From the NCBI GenBank assembly GCA_963741525.1, contig CAVUIW010000016.1:1-64000 (forward strand): a stretch of 64,000 nt of DNA, read 5' to 3'. Every line of letters begins with the position of its first letter. The first letter of the stretch is position 1. This document shows, one piece after another, positions 43,032 through 51,518 of the stretch. The position numbers and the translations under genes were made by a program. This DNA comes from JANNSX01 sp963741525 (GTDB lineage: Bacteria; Pseudomonadota; Alphaproteobacteria; Rhizobiales; Hyphomicrobiaceae). The notes below the pieces were generated by a model. That model was not told the origin of the DNA and did not search any database. It saw nothing but the letters and a program-made list of their open reading frames with translations.

Positions 43032-44785
43032 CCACCGATCACACGGCCGATTGGTTCGGACCCGAGGCGGCAAGCGAAGAAGACCTCTCACCTTGGCTGG
43101 ACGATCGCCGGCTGCCCGTTCCGAAGACCTCCAGCAGAGTTGCCGTCCGTGGTCCGGTGCCCGTACGGCTCCGGCCCACGACAGCTGCTCACGAAATGCG
43201 CTTTCGTGATGGACTGCTCCTGTTTCCCTTCGCGCTCGCCACCGCCCTTTCCTATCTGCTGTGCAACATTGCAGCACTGCTGGCCGGGCCTTTGGAGACC
43301 CAGCTCGATCTCGCACCGGCCGATCTCGGCCTCCTCGCCTCGGTCCTGTTTCTGGCCATGGCCGCGGCCCAGATTCCGCTCGGCATCCTGCTCGACCGGC
43401 TCGGACCCCGGCGCCTGATGAGCGCTTGCCTCATCATATCGGCCGCAGGTTGCCTTCTCTGCTCGGCCGGCACCTCGCTCGGCGTCCTCATCGTCGCGCG
43501 CAGCATGATCGGTCTCGGGATCGCCGTCACCTATGTGTCTGGTCTCAAGGCCGCGCGGCTCTGGCTTCCCGCTCATCGCCTCGGCACGATCAACGGTGTG
43601 CTCATGGCATCGGCTGCCCTCGGCGCTATTGCGGCGACACTGCCGGCCCAAGCCATCATCGACGCCATCGGCTGGCGCTTGCTGTTCGTCACGCTCGCCG
43701 CCGTCTCGTTTGCATGCGCGCTTCTCACGATGATCCTCGTGCCGGACATGCCGCGCCAAAGCCGGACGCCCGATGAGCACGACGAGCATGATGCGGCCTG
43801 GCCGGCAGGCTTTCTCGGCGGTGCATTCTGGAAGCTCGCGCCTCTGTCGGCCGCGCTCCTCGGATCGGCGTGGGCCTTACAGGGATTTTGGGCTGCGCCG
43901 TGGCTTGCCGAGGTCGAAGGGCTCGACAAAGTGCCGGTCGCCCAGCGGCTTTTCCAGATGGCTGTTGTCTTGGGCGCCGGCAGCGTTGCGCTCGGCTGGT
44001 TGTCAGACCGCCTGCGCTCACACGCCGTGCCAATGCTCGCTGCGCTGAGCGGCATGTCCATTCTCGCGCAACTGTCCCTGGCAGCGAATTGGCCCCTCTC
44101 GTCCAACATTGCCTGGTCACTCATCGCGCTGACCGGCGCAGCCACGGTCCTGAGCTTTTCGGTGCTGCTCGCCGAGCTCCCGGACCACATTTCCGGTCGC
44201 GCCTGCACCGCTCTCAATCTCTTGCTCTTGTCGGCCGCCTTTGCGGCTCAATACTTTTTCGGCGTCATCGTTGAAGGAGCATCCGCTCCAAGCGCGAGGC
44301 CAGAAGCGTTTGCCACGGCCTTCATCGGCATCGCCGCTGTCCAGGCCATGGCGCTCTTCTGGTTCCTGTTCCCGGACACATCGTTCGAGTGGCTTGCCCG
44401 GCGCCTTGCACCGCCTGCACCTCGGCTGCTTGTGGCTCACGGGCCGGCAGTACCGGCCTCACCCTATGCCCAAGCTCACTTAGCCTGGCTTCAGCGCATT
44501 GAGGGCGCGCACCTTCAGCTCGAAGTCTTGGCGCTATGCCGCGATCTGCTCCAGTGCCGTCTGCATCGTGCTGGTGAGCCTCGTCGTGCCGAACACCTAG
44601 CAAGTTTGTCGACATCAGAGTCCATCAATGCGTCGGCCGCATTCAGGGCAACCATCGTCAGTTGGTCCAGCGGCCATGTGCAAAACAACGTCAGGCTGGT
44701 GCGCTCGGCTTCGCAGCATCCTTTTGGAACAGTCCAGAGCTTCCCAGCGACATCTTTCTATCTCCTGCTTTTCCCTATTGATTGA
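43028..44785 (+). CDS. MFS transporter
   Basis: 585-codon frame overlapping the DUF736 stop (ATGA). After about 60 hydrophilic residues there are around 12 membrane helices (LLLFPFALATALSYLLCNIA, LGLLASVLFLAMAAAQIPLG), the MFS motif DRLGPRR (about 127-133) and SDRLRSH in the second half. Transport sequence ends near residue 455 (WFLFPDTSFEWLARRL). The last 130 residues have no membrane or family character and look like read-through into degenerate DNA at 44400-44785. Substrate unknown. Confidence 0.75.
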   Translation: MTTDHTADWFGPEAASEEDLSPWLDDRRLPVPKTSSRVAVRGPVPVRLRPTTAAHEMRFRDGLLLFPFALATALSYLLCNIAALLAGPLETQLDLAPADLGLLASVLFLAMAAAQIPLGILLDRLGPRRLMSACLIISAAGCLLCSAGTSLGVLIVARSMIGLGIAVTYVSGLKAARLWLPAHRLGTINGVLMASAALGAIAATLPAQAIIDAIGWRLLFVTLAAVSFACALLTMILVPDMPRQSRTPDEHDEHDAAWPAGFLGGAFWKLAPLSAALLGSAWALQGFWAAPWLAEVEGLDKVPVAQRLFQMAVVLGAGSVALGWLSDRLRSHAVPMLAALSGMSILAQLSLAANWPLSSNIAWSLIALTGAATVLSFSVLLAELPDHISGRACTALNLLLLSAAFAAQYFFGVIVEGASAPSARPEAFATAFIGIAAVQAMALFWFLFPDTSFEWLARRLAPPAPRLLVAHGPAVPASPYAQAHLAWLQRIEGAHLQLEVLALCRDLLQCRLHRAGEPRRAEHLASLSTSESINASAAFRATIVSWSSGHVQNNVRLVRSASQHPFGTVQSFPATSFYLLLFPID

Positions 44786-44835
44786 ATGACAGTGCAATCC
44801 CGAATTCCAATGGCGACCATTGGCTTGGCGTTGAA

Positions 44836-45081
44836 ATGATACAACAGCCTCCATCCTTGATAGAGCGGCTCGAGGGTGCACTGGCATTGGCGGCCTACAT
44901 TGTCCTCAAACATGGATCGGCCTACGCTCCCTATCTCGATCGCCTGGAAAACGAGCTCGAGGCCGCGCGAAGAAGTGATCAAACTGAGCGGGCCAAGCGC
45001 ATCCTCGAGACCTATGGCAGCGTGCTGCCTACACCTCTGCCGGCGCCTCGAAAGCGATCTTCACGAGCCAATCGCGCTTGA
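44836..45081 (+). CDS. Small helical protein next to the integrase
   Basis: 81 aa from the ATG at 44836 (an upstream start at 44782 is possible). One helical domain: LIERLEGALALAAYIVLKHG, YAPYLDRLENELEAARRSD and RAKRILETY. Similar short proteins occur beside genomic-island genes in Rhizobiales. Its 3' end overlaps the convergent integrase gene by about 50 bp. Unknown function. Confidence 0.5.
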   Translation: MIQQPPSLIERLEGALALAAYIVLKHGSAYAPYLDRLENELEAARRSDQTERAKRILETYGSVLPTPLPAPRKRSSRANRA

Positions 45082-46357
45082 GCTCGAGCGACGGACCGAC
45101 ACCATAGCGTGGCCGCGACCATTTGCGCCCCATCAGGCAGGCAATGACCTTGTCCGGCGCGTTCACGGCGGTAAGGCGATCCTCGAATGTGTGCCGAAGC
45201 GAGTACAGAGACTGTCCCGGCTCGGGTCGCAGGCCATGACCATCAAGCACCTTGTTGACGAGCGCCGAGAGCGTATCCGCCTTGTCACGGTAGCGCGGAA
45301 AGCCGTGTCGCTGCGCCCGCATCGCCTGCAACGCGACGCCAACGAGCGGAATCTCGCGCTCAGAGTCGCTTGTCTTCAGGGCACGGCCCTCGGGAAGAAT
45401 GCGAACATGGGGAACGGGACCGTCGAGACAAATGAAACTCGCGGTCAAATCGACGGCCTCCGACAAGCGCAGTCCCGTTTCGACCAAGAGATAGATGACG
45501 CGCCGTGCCTCCGGATTGAGATCCTCGAACATCCCTTGAGCAAGAATTCGCCGCTGCACGAAGTCCGGCGCGTAGGCCAATCGCTGACGGTCCCTACCGC
45601 CGCTGATGCGTACCTTGCTGAAGATAGCCGGCAGATTGAGCTGTTTGGCTTCACTGATGGCACGATACATCCCACTCACATGTCCGATGCAGCGATTAGC
45701 AGTTGCAATCTCGACCTCTCCGGCAACAACCCGGTCTTGCCAGTGAGATCGCAGTTTGAGAGCGTCCGCACGGGTGAGTGAGGTGACGGCTCGATTTCCG
45801 ACCGCATCGAGCAGCACCTTGAGCGCCATTTCTTTGCCGCCACGCCACTTCTTTCGCTGGCTCTTCGACTTCATCGCAAGCGTCGCCCGCATCACCTCTT
45901 CGTACTCGTCGAGCAGATCATCGAGCATGAGGCGCGGCTCCTCGGCACCACCGAGCACCGCCGACACCTCTTCAGCGCCGTCGCTCGAGCCACGCCGAAT
46001 CAGCGTATCGAAACGCCTCAGCAGCTCTTCGACCTGCAGAAAAGGTGCGGCCTCGGCTGCTGGAACGTAGTCGAGGCCCAAGGCACGAGCACGATTGCAG
46101 GCCTGTTGATGTGTCAACTCCACGTCACGATCCCGGCCCCGGCGCTTGTCCTGCCAGTACCGAAGCAGCTCGGCATCGAGCTTGGCCACGACCTTTCCGG
46201 CACGCACGCCTCGCGGGTCGTCGACAATCCGGATGCGCGTGCTGATGCGGACCAGCTTTCGCGCATCCCAGAGCGTGTACTCGCCCGGTACACGGCGCAC
46301 CAGGAACCAAAATCCCCTGACCTTATGAGGACGCGCAGGCGCCGACGGCCTGACCAT
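45029..46357 (-). CDS. Tyrosine recombinase/phage-type integrase
   Basis: 442 aa. An N-terminal DUF6538-like head (VRGFWFLVRRVPGEY), a SAM-like core-binding domain (about 145-240) and a catalytic domain. The catalytic residues are the Arg in LVETGLRLSEAVDL, the Lys in LKTSDSEREIPL, an Arg-His pair in YSLRHTFEDRL, a Trp in GRKWSR and the Tyr in PRYGVG. The usual His of the HxLRH box is Tyr here. The gene starts 107 bp from the 3' end of tRNA-Glu and reads away from it, the standard layout of an element integrated at that tRNA. Confidence 0.88.
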   Translation of the reverse strand: MVRPSAPARPHKVRGFWFLVRRVPGEYTLWDARKLVRISTRIRIVDDPRGVRAGKVVAKLDAELLRYWQDKRRGRDRDVELTHQQACNRARALGLDYVPAAEAAPFLQVEELLRRFDTLIRRGSSDGAEEVSAVLGGAEEPRLMLDDLLDEYEEVMRATLAMKSKSQRKKWRGGKEMALKVLLDAVGNRAVTSLTRADALKLRSHWQDRVVAGEVEIATANRCIGHVSGMYRAISEAKQLNLPAIFSKVRISGGRDRQRLAYAPDFVQRRILAQGMFEDLNPEARRVIYLLVETGLRLSEAVDLTASFICLDGPVPHVRILPEGRALKTSDSEREIPLVGVALQAMRAQRHGFPRYRDKADTLSALVNKVLDGHGLRPEPGQSLYSLRHTFEDRLTAVNAPDKVIACLMGRKWSRPRYGVGPSLELKRDWLVKIAFEAPAEV

Positions 46358-46463
46358 GGGTTTGTTACGCTATTTGTTACACATCGCACCCAGATTGCAG
46401 GTGATCACTGGCGCAGAGTGCCATTCAACACGATGATTTTCAATAATTTTATTTGTTTCCCAT

Positions 46464-46538
46464 TGGCGCTCCCTACGGGAGTCGAACCCGTCTTTTCAGA
46501 TTGAAAATCTGACGTCCTAACCGATAGACGAAGGGAGC
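46464..46538 (-). tRNA. tRNA-Glu (UUC)
   Basis: Minus-strand cloverleaf. Acceptor arms GCTCCCT/AGGGAGC (46538 and 46468 ends), anticodon stem TCAGA/TCTGA with loop TTTTCAA (anticodon TTC), T arm with TTCGACT, discriminator G and encoded CCA (46466-46464). Its 3' half faces the integrase, so it is the probable attachment site of the element to the left. Confidence 0.95.
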
Positions 46539-46597
46539 GGCGGGACGGGGTGGGTATAGTGGGGTTCGGGAAGGCTGACAAGCAGATCGGCCGGGCC

Positions 46598-46753
46598 TCA
46601 CTCTGTCTCAGGGGCGCGCGCCGGCTTGCGGCGGTAGCTGCCCTTGCCCTTCTTCGGCAGCTCCTTTCGCGGTTGATAGCGGCCCTCGGCGAGGTTCGAG
46701 GCGACGGGATTGCGCGGTTTCGGTTTGGCCTTGGGTTTGGCGCGTTTTGCCAC
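46598..46753 (-). CDS. ArfA-like ribosome-rescue factor
   Basis: 51 aa from the GTG at 46753, with AGGAG eight bases upstream overlapping the recJ stop. Very basic. An N-terminal AKRAKPKAKPKPRNPVASNL is followed by KKGKGSYRRKP, matching the conserved KKGKGSYxRK core of ArfA, which recruits RF2 to ribosomes stalled on nonstop mRNA. It is shorter than E. coli ArfA (72 aa) but has the core. Coupled to recJ by position. Function inferred from this motif. Confidence 0.6.
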   Translation of the reverse strand: MAKRAKPKAKPKPRNPVASNLAEGRYQPRKELPKKGKGSYRRKPARAPETE

Positions 46754-46758
46754 GAACC

Positions 46759-48603
46759 CTACTCCTGCGCCCGCGGATCGGCGATGTCGTCGATCTGCAG
46801 CTCGATCTTCTCGCGGCCGCCCCAACTGTCGCGCCGGATCTGGCCGGCGACATGGACGGGGAGCGCGTTGGCGGCGCCGAGGATCGCATCGCCGAGCGGG
46901 GAGCCGACGGCGCGGAAGGCGATGGCGTCGAGGCGTGCGCCGTCCGAGGATTCGACCGTCACGCGCACATGCGTCTCGCCGACGATCCTGGCCGAGCGAA
47001 GGCGATGCGCGGGGAACGCGAAGCGCGGCATCGGATTGCCCTGGCCGAAGGGTCCAGCGCGCTCGAGGAGCGCCACCAGCTCAGGCGTCACGCTGCGAGG
47101 CGTCAATGCGCCGTCGATGGCGAGGCCGCTGCGCTCGCGCGCAACGCCCACCGACGCACCGATGGCCTCGGCGAAATGCGCCTTCAGGCGATCGAGCTGC
47201 TTCTCATCGACGGTCAAGCCCGCCGCCATGGCATGGCCGCCGCCCTTGACGAGAAGACCGCTCTCGACGGCCGCACGCACCGCCGAGCCGATATCGACAC
47301 CGGCGATCGAGCGCAGCGATCCCGTCCCCTGACCATCCTTGCCCCAGGCGATGACGCAGGCCGGGCGTTGGAACCGGTCAGCGAGGCGGCTCGCGACCAA
47401 CCCCACCAGTCCCTTGTGCCAATCCTTGGAGCCGGCGATGAGGATCGGCAGCGCCGGGTTTTCCGCAACCTCGACCTCGGCGGCGGCGAGCGCCTGCGCG
47501 AGGATTTCGATCTCCATCGCCTTGCGCTCTTTGTTGAGCTTGTCGAGCAGCACCGAGATGCGCGCGGCCTCGATCTCGTCATCGAGCGACAGCAGCTCGG
47601 CGCCGAGCGCGGCATTGCCGATCCGCCCTCCGGCATTGATGCGGGGACCGAGCACATAGCCAAGATGATAAGGCGTCGGCGGCTGGTTCAGGCCGGCCGC
47701 ATCGGCGAGCGCACGCAGGCCGATGTTGCGGCGCTGGCGCATCACCTGCAGGCCCTTCACGACATAGGCGCGGTTCAAGCCCTCGAGCGGCACCACATCG
47801 CAGACGGTCGCGAGCGATACGAGGTCGAGCCATTCGAGCAGCGGCGGCTCGGCCATGGCTTGTGACTTGTAGAAGCCGCGGTTGCGGAGCGTGCGGGTGG
47901 CGGCCACGAGAAAAAGATAGACGACGCCCGCCGCACAGAGATGGCCCTGGCCGGAGACATCGTCCTGCCGGTTCGGATTGACGATGGCGGCCACCGCCGG
48001 CAACCGGTCGTCCGCCTGGTGGTGGTCGACGACGATGACCTCGGCGCCGAGCTTGGCCGCCCCACCAAGCACGTCGTGGCTGACCGTCCCGCAATCGACA
48101 GTGACGATGAGGCTGGCGCCCTCGTTCACGAGGAGCTCGATGGCGTCCGTATTGGGTCCATAGCCTTCGAAGATGCGATCGGGAATATAAATTCGGGCGC
48201 TTTGCCCATGGGCCTCGAAGAAGCGGCGCATCAACGCCGAGGAGCAGGCGCCATCGACGTCGTAGTCACCGAACACGGCAACTTTCTCGCCCTTGACGAT
48301 GGCATCCGCCAACCGGCCAGCCGCCTTCTCCATATCCTGGAGGGCGGACGGATCGGGCATGAGGGCCTTGAGGGTCGGATCGAGCAGGACCGGCACGCTT
48401 TCCAGCGTCGCACCCCGCGCGGCGAGCACCCGGCCGAGCAGCTCGGGCAAGCCGTGCCGCTCGGAGATTGCACTGGCGAGATTGGCCTGGTGCGGCTCAA
48501 GACGGCTCGTCCACTGGAAGCCGCGCGCGGATTTCGTCACGCCGAGAAAGGTCTCGGGCGCCGATGATGCCTCGACCTTGCGTCGTTGCGCGCGCAAACC
48601 CAC
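46759..48603 (-). CDS. recJ: Single-stranded-DNA exonuclease RecJ
   Basis: 614 aa from the GTG at 48603, chosen because GGGGAG lies just upstream and it avoids the overlap with glpX created by a start at 48678. DHH-family motifs are present: VAVFGDYDVDGACSSALMRR (metal-binding Asp residues), IVTVDCGT and VIVVDHHQADDRLP. The DHHA1 part has GRIGNAALGAELLSLDDE and LLVKGGGHAMAAGLTV, followed by the OB-type end. It degrades 5' ssDNA tails in recombination and mismatch repair. Standard neighbour of glpX in Hyphomicrobiales. Confidence 0.95.
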   Translation of the reverse strand: MGLRAQRRKVEASSAPETFLGVTKSARGFQWTSRLEPHQANLASAISERHGLPELLGRVLAARGATLESVPVLLDPTLKALMPDPSALQDMEKAAGRLADAIVKGEKVAVFGDYDVDGACSSALMRRFFEAHGQSARIYIPDRIFEGYGPNTDAIELLVNEGASLIVTVDCGTVSHDVLGGAAKLGAEVIVVDHHQADDRLPAVAAIVNPNRQDDVSGQGHLCAAGVVYLFLVAATRTLRNRGFYKSQAMAEPPLLEWLDLVSLATVCDVVPLEGLNRAYVVKGLQVMRQRRNIGLRALADAAGLNQPPTPYHLGYVLGPRINAGGRIGNAALGAELLSLDDEIEAARISVLLDKLNKERKAMEIEILAQALAAAEVEVAENPALPILIAGSKDWHKGLVGLVASRLADRFQRPACVIAWGKDGQGTGSLRSIAGVDIGSAVRAAVESGLLVKGGGHAMAAGLTVDEKQLDRLKAHFAEAIGASVGVARERSGLAIDGALTPRSVTPELVALLERAGPFGQGNPMPRFAFPAHRLRSARIVGETHVRVTVESSDGARLDAIAFRAVGSPLGDAILGAANALPVHVAGQIRRDSWGGREKIELQIDDIADPRAQE

Positions 48604-48629
48604 CCGTCTCCCCTCTGAAACTGGCTCGA

Positions 48630-49619
48630 TCAGCTCAGCGTCTGTTGCCCCGACAGCCCGTGCCGGGTCCGGATCCACCGCACCGTCTTCGTCGCCGAGC
48701 GCATGACGACGGTCTCGGTCTCGATGCTATCGCGACGGAATTTCACGCCATCGAGCATGTTGCCGTCGGTGACGCCAGTCGCGGAGAAGAACACGTCGCC
48801 GGAGGCCAGATCCATCATCGTATACTTGCGCTTGATGTCCTTGATGCCGACGGCTTCCGCCCGCTGGTAGTCGGCGTCTTTCATGGGATAGAGCCGCGTC
48901 TGGATCTGGCCGCCGACGCATCTGAGCGCTGCCGCCGCGAGCACGCCTTCCGGCGCGCCGCCGACACCGAAATAGATGTCGATGCCGGTTTCCTCGGGGT
49001 CGGTCGTGTGGATGACGCCGGCGATGTCGCCGTCGCCGATCAGGCGCAAGGCGGCGCCGGTCTTGCGGACGGCGCTGATGATCTTCTCGTGCCGCGGCCG
49101 GTCGAGAATGCAGGCGGTGATCTCGGTGATCCTGACGCCCTTGGCCTTGGCGAGGCTGGCGATGTTTTCGTCGGGGGAGGCATCGAGATCGACGGTGCCT
49201 TCCGCGTAGCCCGGGCCGATGGCGATCTTGTCCATGTAGATGTCGGGGGCATGCAGCAGCGTGCCCTGCTCGGCCATGGCGAGCACGGCGAGCGAGTTCG
49301 GCAGGTTCTTGGCGCAGACGGTGGTACATTCGAGCGGATCGACGGCGATATCGACCTTGGGCCCCTTGCCGCTGCCGATCTCCTCGCCGATGAAGAGCAT
49401 CGGCGCCTCGTCGCGCTCGCCCTCGCCGATGACGACGCGGCCCTGGATGTCGATGCGGCCGAGCTCGCGGCGCATGGCATCGACGGCGGCCTGGTCGGCG
49501 GCTTTCTCGTCGCCCCGGCCGCGCAGCCTCGCAGCGGCGATAGCGGCCTGCTCGGTGACGCGCACCACCTCGAGCGTCAGCGCCCGGTCGAGCACACCCA
49601 CCATCAGCTTCTTGGACAT
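48630..49619 (-). CDS. glpX: Class II fructose-1,6-bisphosphatase GlpX
   Basis: 329 aa. Metal and substrate motifs of the GlpX family: AAIAAARLRGRGDEKAADQA, VVIGEGERDEAPMLFIGEEI, DIAVDPLECTTVCAKN and YFGVGGAPEGVLAAAALRC. It converts fructose-1,6-bisphosphate to fructose-6-phosphate in gluconeogenesis. GAGGGA before the ATG. Follows hom by 36 bp, likely one transcript hom-glpX-recJ. Confidence 0.95.
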   Translation of the reverse strand: MSKKLMVGVLDRALTLEVVRVTEQAAIAAARLRGRGDEKAADQAAVDAMRRELGRIDIQGRVVIGEGERDEAPMLFIGEEIGSGKGPKVDIAVDPLECTTVCAKNLPNSLAVLAMAEQGTLLHAPDIYMDKIAIGPGYAEGTVDLDASPDENIASLAKAKGVRITEITACILDRPRHEKIISAVRKTGAALRLIGDGDIAGVIHTTDPEETGIDIYFGVGGAPEGVLAAAALRCVGGQIQTRLYPMKDADYQRAEAVGIKDIKRKYTMMDLASGDVFFSATGVTDGNMLDGVKFRRDSIETETVVMRSATKTVRWIRTRHGLSGQQTLS

Positions 49620-49655
49620 CTTGTTCCCTCGGCGAGACTTCCTCGACCGCCTCTT

Positions 49656-50966
49656 TTACAGCTTCTCGATTCGGATCATCTGCGGCTTCTCGGTGACGAG
49701 GCCGCTCTTCACAGCCTCATCGAGGGCTGCCCGGATGGCCGCCTCGGTCGTCTCATGGGTGATGAGGAAAACCGGCATCGGCTCGCCGGAGGCCACCTCG
49801 CGCCGGCCCGGCGGCGGCTTCTGCACGATGCTCTCGAGCGAGACTTTCTGTTTCGCCATGGCGGTGGCAATGGCGGCGAACGCGCCGTGGCGATCGGGCA
49901 CGGACATACGGATGTAGTAGCCGCCGGCATGGGCCCGGAGCGCCGCGCGCTTGAGCTTTTGGAGCTTGCCCGAGGGCGTGATGAAAGCCGGCGACACGTC
50001 GCCCTTGGCGATGTCGGCGATATCGCTGACGACGGAAGAGGCCGTCGCCCGCTGCCCAGCGCCAGGGCCGACGAGCGTCAAGGCGCCAACATAGTCCGCA
50101 TCGATGGCAACGCAGTTGGTGACGCCACCGACCGCCGCAATCGCCGAATGCACCGGCACCATCGCCGGATGCACGCGCTGCTCGATGCCGCTGTCGGTCG
50201 CCTGCGCAACCCCCAACAACTTGATCCGGTAGCCCAGCTCCTCCGCCGCCTCGATATCGGCAGCCGTGATGTTCTCGATGCCCTCGATGTCGATCTCCTC
50301 GGGCGCGACGCGGGTCGAATAGGCAAGCGAGGTGAGGATCGCGAGCTTGTGCGCCGTGTCGAAGCCGCCGATGTCGAAGGTGGGATCGGCCTCCGCGTAG
50401 CCGAGCTTCTGGGCTTCGGCCAGCACGTCGGCGAAGGCGCGGCGCTCGGAGAGCATTTTCGTCAGGATGAAGTTGCAGGTGCCGTTGAGGATGCCATAGA
50501 CGCGCGAAATGCGGTTGGCGAGCAGGCTTTCGCGCAGCGTCTTGATGACGGGAATGCCGCCGGCCACCGCCGCCTCGAATTTGAGGCCGACGCCATTCTT
50601 TTCGGCGAGTTCGGCGAGCGCCACGCCGTGGCCGGCGATCAGCGCTTTGTTGGCGGTAACGACATGCTTGCCGGCGACAAGCGCCCGCTCGACGGTGGCC
50701 TTGGCCGCGCCTTCGGCACCACCCATCAGCTCAACCAGCACATCGATCCGGTCATCTCCGGCGAGCTTGACCGGATCGTCGATCCAGTCGACACCCTTGA
50801 GCGCCACGGCCCGTTGCTTGTTCTTGTCGCGGGCGCTGACGGCCACGACCTCGACGCCGCGACCGAGCCGCCCCGCCATGTGCTGGGCATGCTCCCGGAG
50901 CAGCATCACGACGCCGCCGCCGACGGTTCCCAGGCCCGCGATGCCGACGCGAAGCGGTTTTGTCAT
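49656..50966 (-). CDS. hom: Homoserine dehydrogenase
   Basis: 436 aa. NAD(P)-binding start VGIAGLGTVGGGVVMLL, catalytic domain (NGTCNFILTKMLSERRAFAD, DPTFDIGGFDTAHKLAILTS) and a C-terminal ACT domain (HGAFAAIATAMAKQKVSLES). It reduces aspartate semialdehyde to homoserine for threonine and methionine synthesis. The ACT domain suggests threonine feedback. First gene of the hom-glpX-recJ unit. Confidence 0.96.
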   Translation of the reverse strand: MTKPLRVGIAGLGTVGGGVVMLLREHAQHMAGRLGRGVEVVAVSARDKNKQRAVALKGVDWIDDPVKLAGDDRIDVLVELMGGAEGAAKATVERALVAGKHVVTANKALIAGHGVALAELAEKNGVGLKFEAAVAGGIPVIKTLRESLLANRISRVYGILNGTCNFILTKMLSERRAFADVLAEAQKLGYAEADPTFDIGGFDTAHKLAILTSLAYSTRVAPEEIDIEGIENITAADIEAAEELGYRIKLLGVAQATDSGIEQRVHPAMVPVHSAIAAVGGVTNCVAIDADYVGALTLVGPGAGQRATASSVVSDIADIAKGDVSPAFITPSGKLQKLKRAALRAHAGGYYIRMSVPDRHGAFAAIATAMAKQKVSLESIVQKPPPGRREVASGEPMPVFLITHETTEAAIRAALDEAVKSGLVTEKPQMIRIEKL

Positions 50967-51076
50967 GGATTGAGTCTCACGGGAGTTTATCGGCCGATTT
51001 GGCGGCCGTTATGCCCCGTTTCGCGCACCAGCGCGAGGCTCAATTGGAAGCAGTCCACCGATGCCGCAGGGGCGGG

Positions 51077-51343
51077 CTACTCGGTTTCGCTTACGGAGGC
51101 GGGAATGTAGTTTGGCACTTTGGACGACGGCTCGGCCTCGGCCGTGTTCTGAGCCTGCGCGTCGGTCAGGTTCTTGATTTCGGCATCCTGTTGCTTGGGC
51201 GTCAGGGTGGTCTGGCCGATCACGTCTCCTTCCGGCAACGTCGGATAGCCCGGCGTCTGCGAGCAGCCGCCCACGAGCATGCCAACCGCCAGCACGCCTG
51301 CGGCGAGCGTCAACTCGATGATCCGGACGTTTCCAGGCTTCAT
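51077..51343 (-). CDS. Small lipoprotein of unknown function
   Basis: 88 aa from the ATG at 51343. A lipoprotein signal (LAAGVLAVGMLVGGC, cleavage before Cys about residue 27) and a short polar mature part (TPKQQDAEIKNLTDAQAQNT). Divergent from phaC. No family recognised. Confidence 0.65.
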   Translation of the reverse strand: MKPGNVRIIELTLAAGVLAVGMLVGGCSQTPGYPTLPEGDVIGQTTLTPKQQDAEIKNLTDAQAQNTAEAEPSSKVPNYIPASVSETE

Positions 51344-51518
51344 GCCCTTCGCCTCTGACTTCGGCTCAACCCCGGCTTTACCAGATTCCCTGGTGCCGGC
51401 GCACTTTGTCACGGTGCCATGCCATAAGTTTCTACACTATGAGCGGCGAATATGTCATTTATGGTGCGGCGCAGCAAAATGCGCTGCACCATGGCCGCCG
51501 CCGGCCTCCTCACAGCAA

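Noticed and set aside
44470..44780. Minus-strand small frames between the MFS gene and the integrase
   Set aside because: No start, no ribosome binding site and no motif; most likely degenerate element DNA.
46559..47332. Plus-strand frames opposite recJ and the ArfA-like gene
   Set aside because: Shadow frames; the minus strand has conserved motifs and ribosome binding sites.
48468..51110. An 880-codon plus-strand open frame opposite glpX and hom
   Set aside because: Antisense shadow of two well-conserved enzymes; no domain or signal of its own.
51279..51518. An upstream extension of phaC by 80 residues
   Set aside because: The extension overlaps the divergent lipoprotein gene and lacks PhaC similarity; family members start near 51519-51531.
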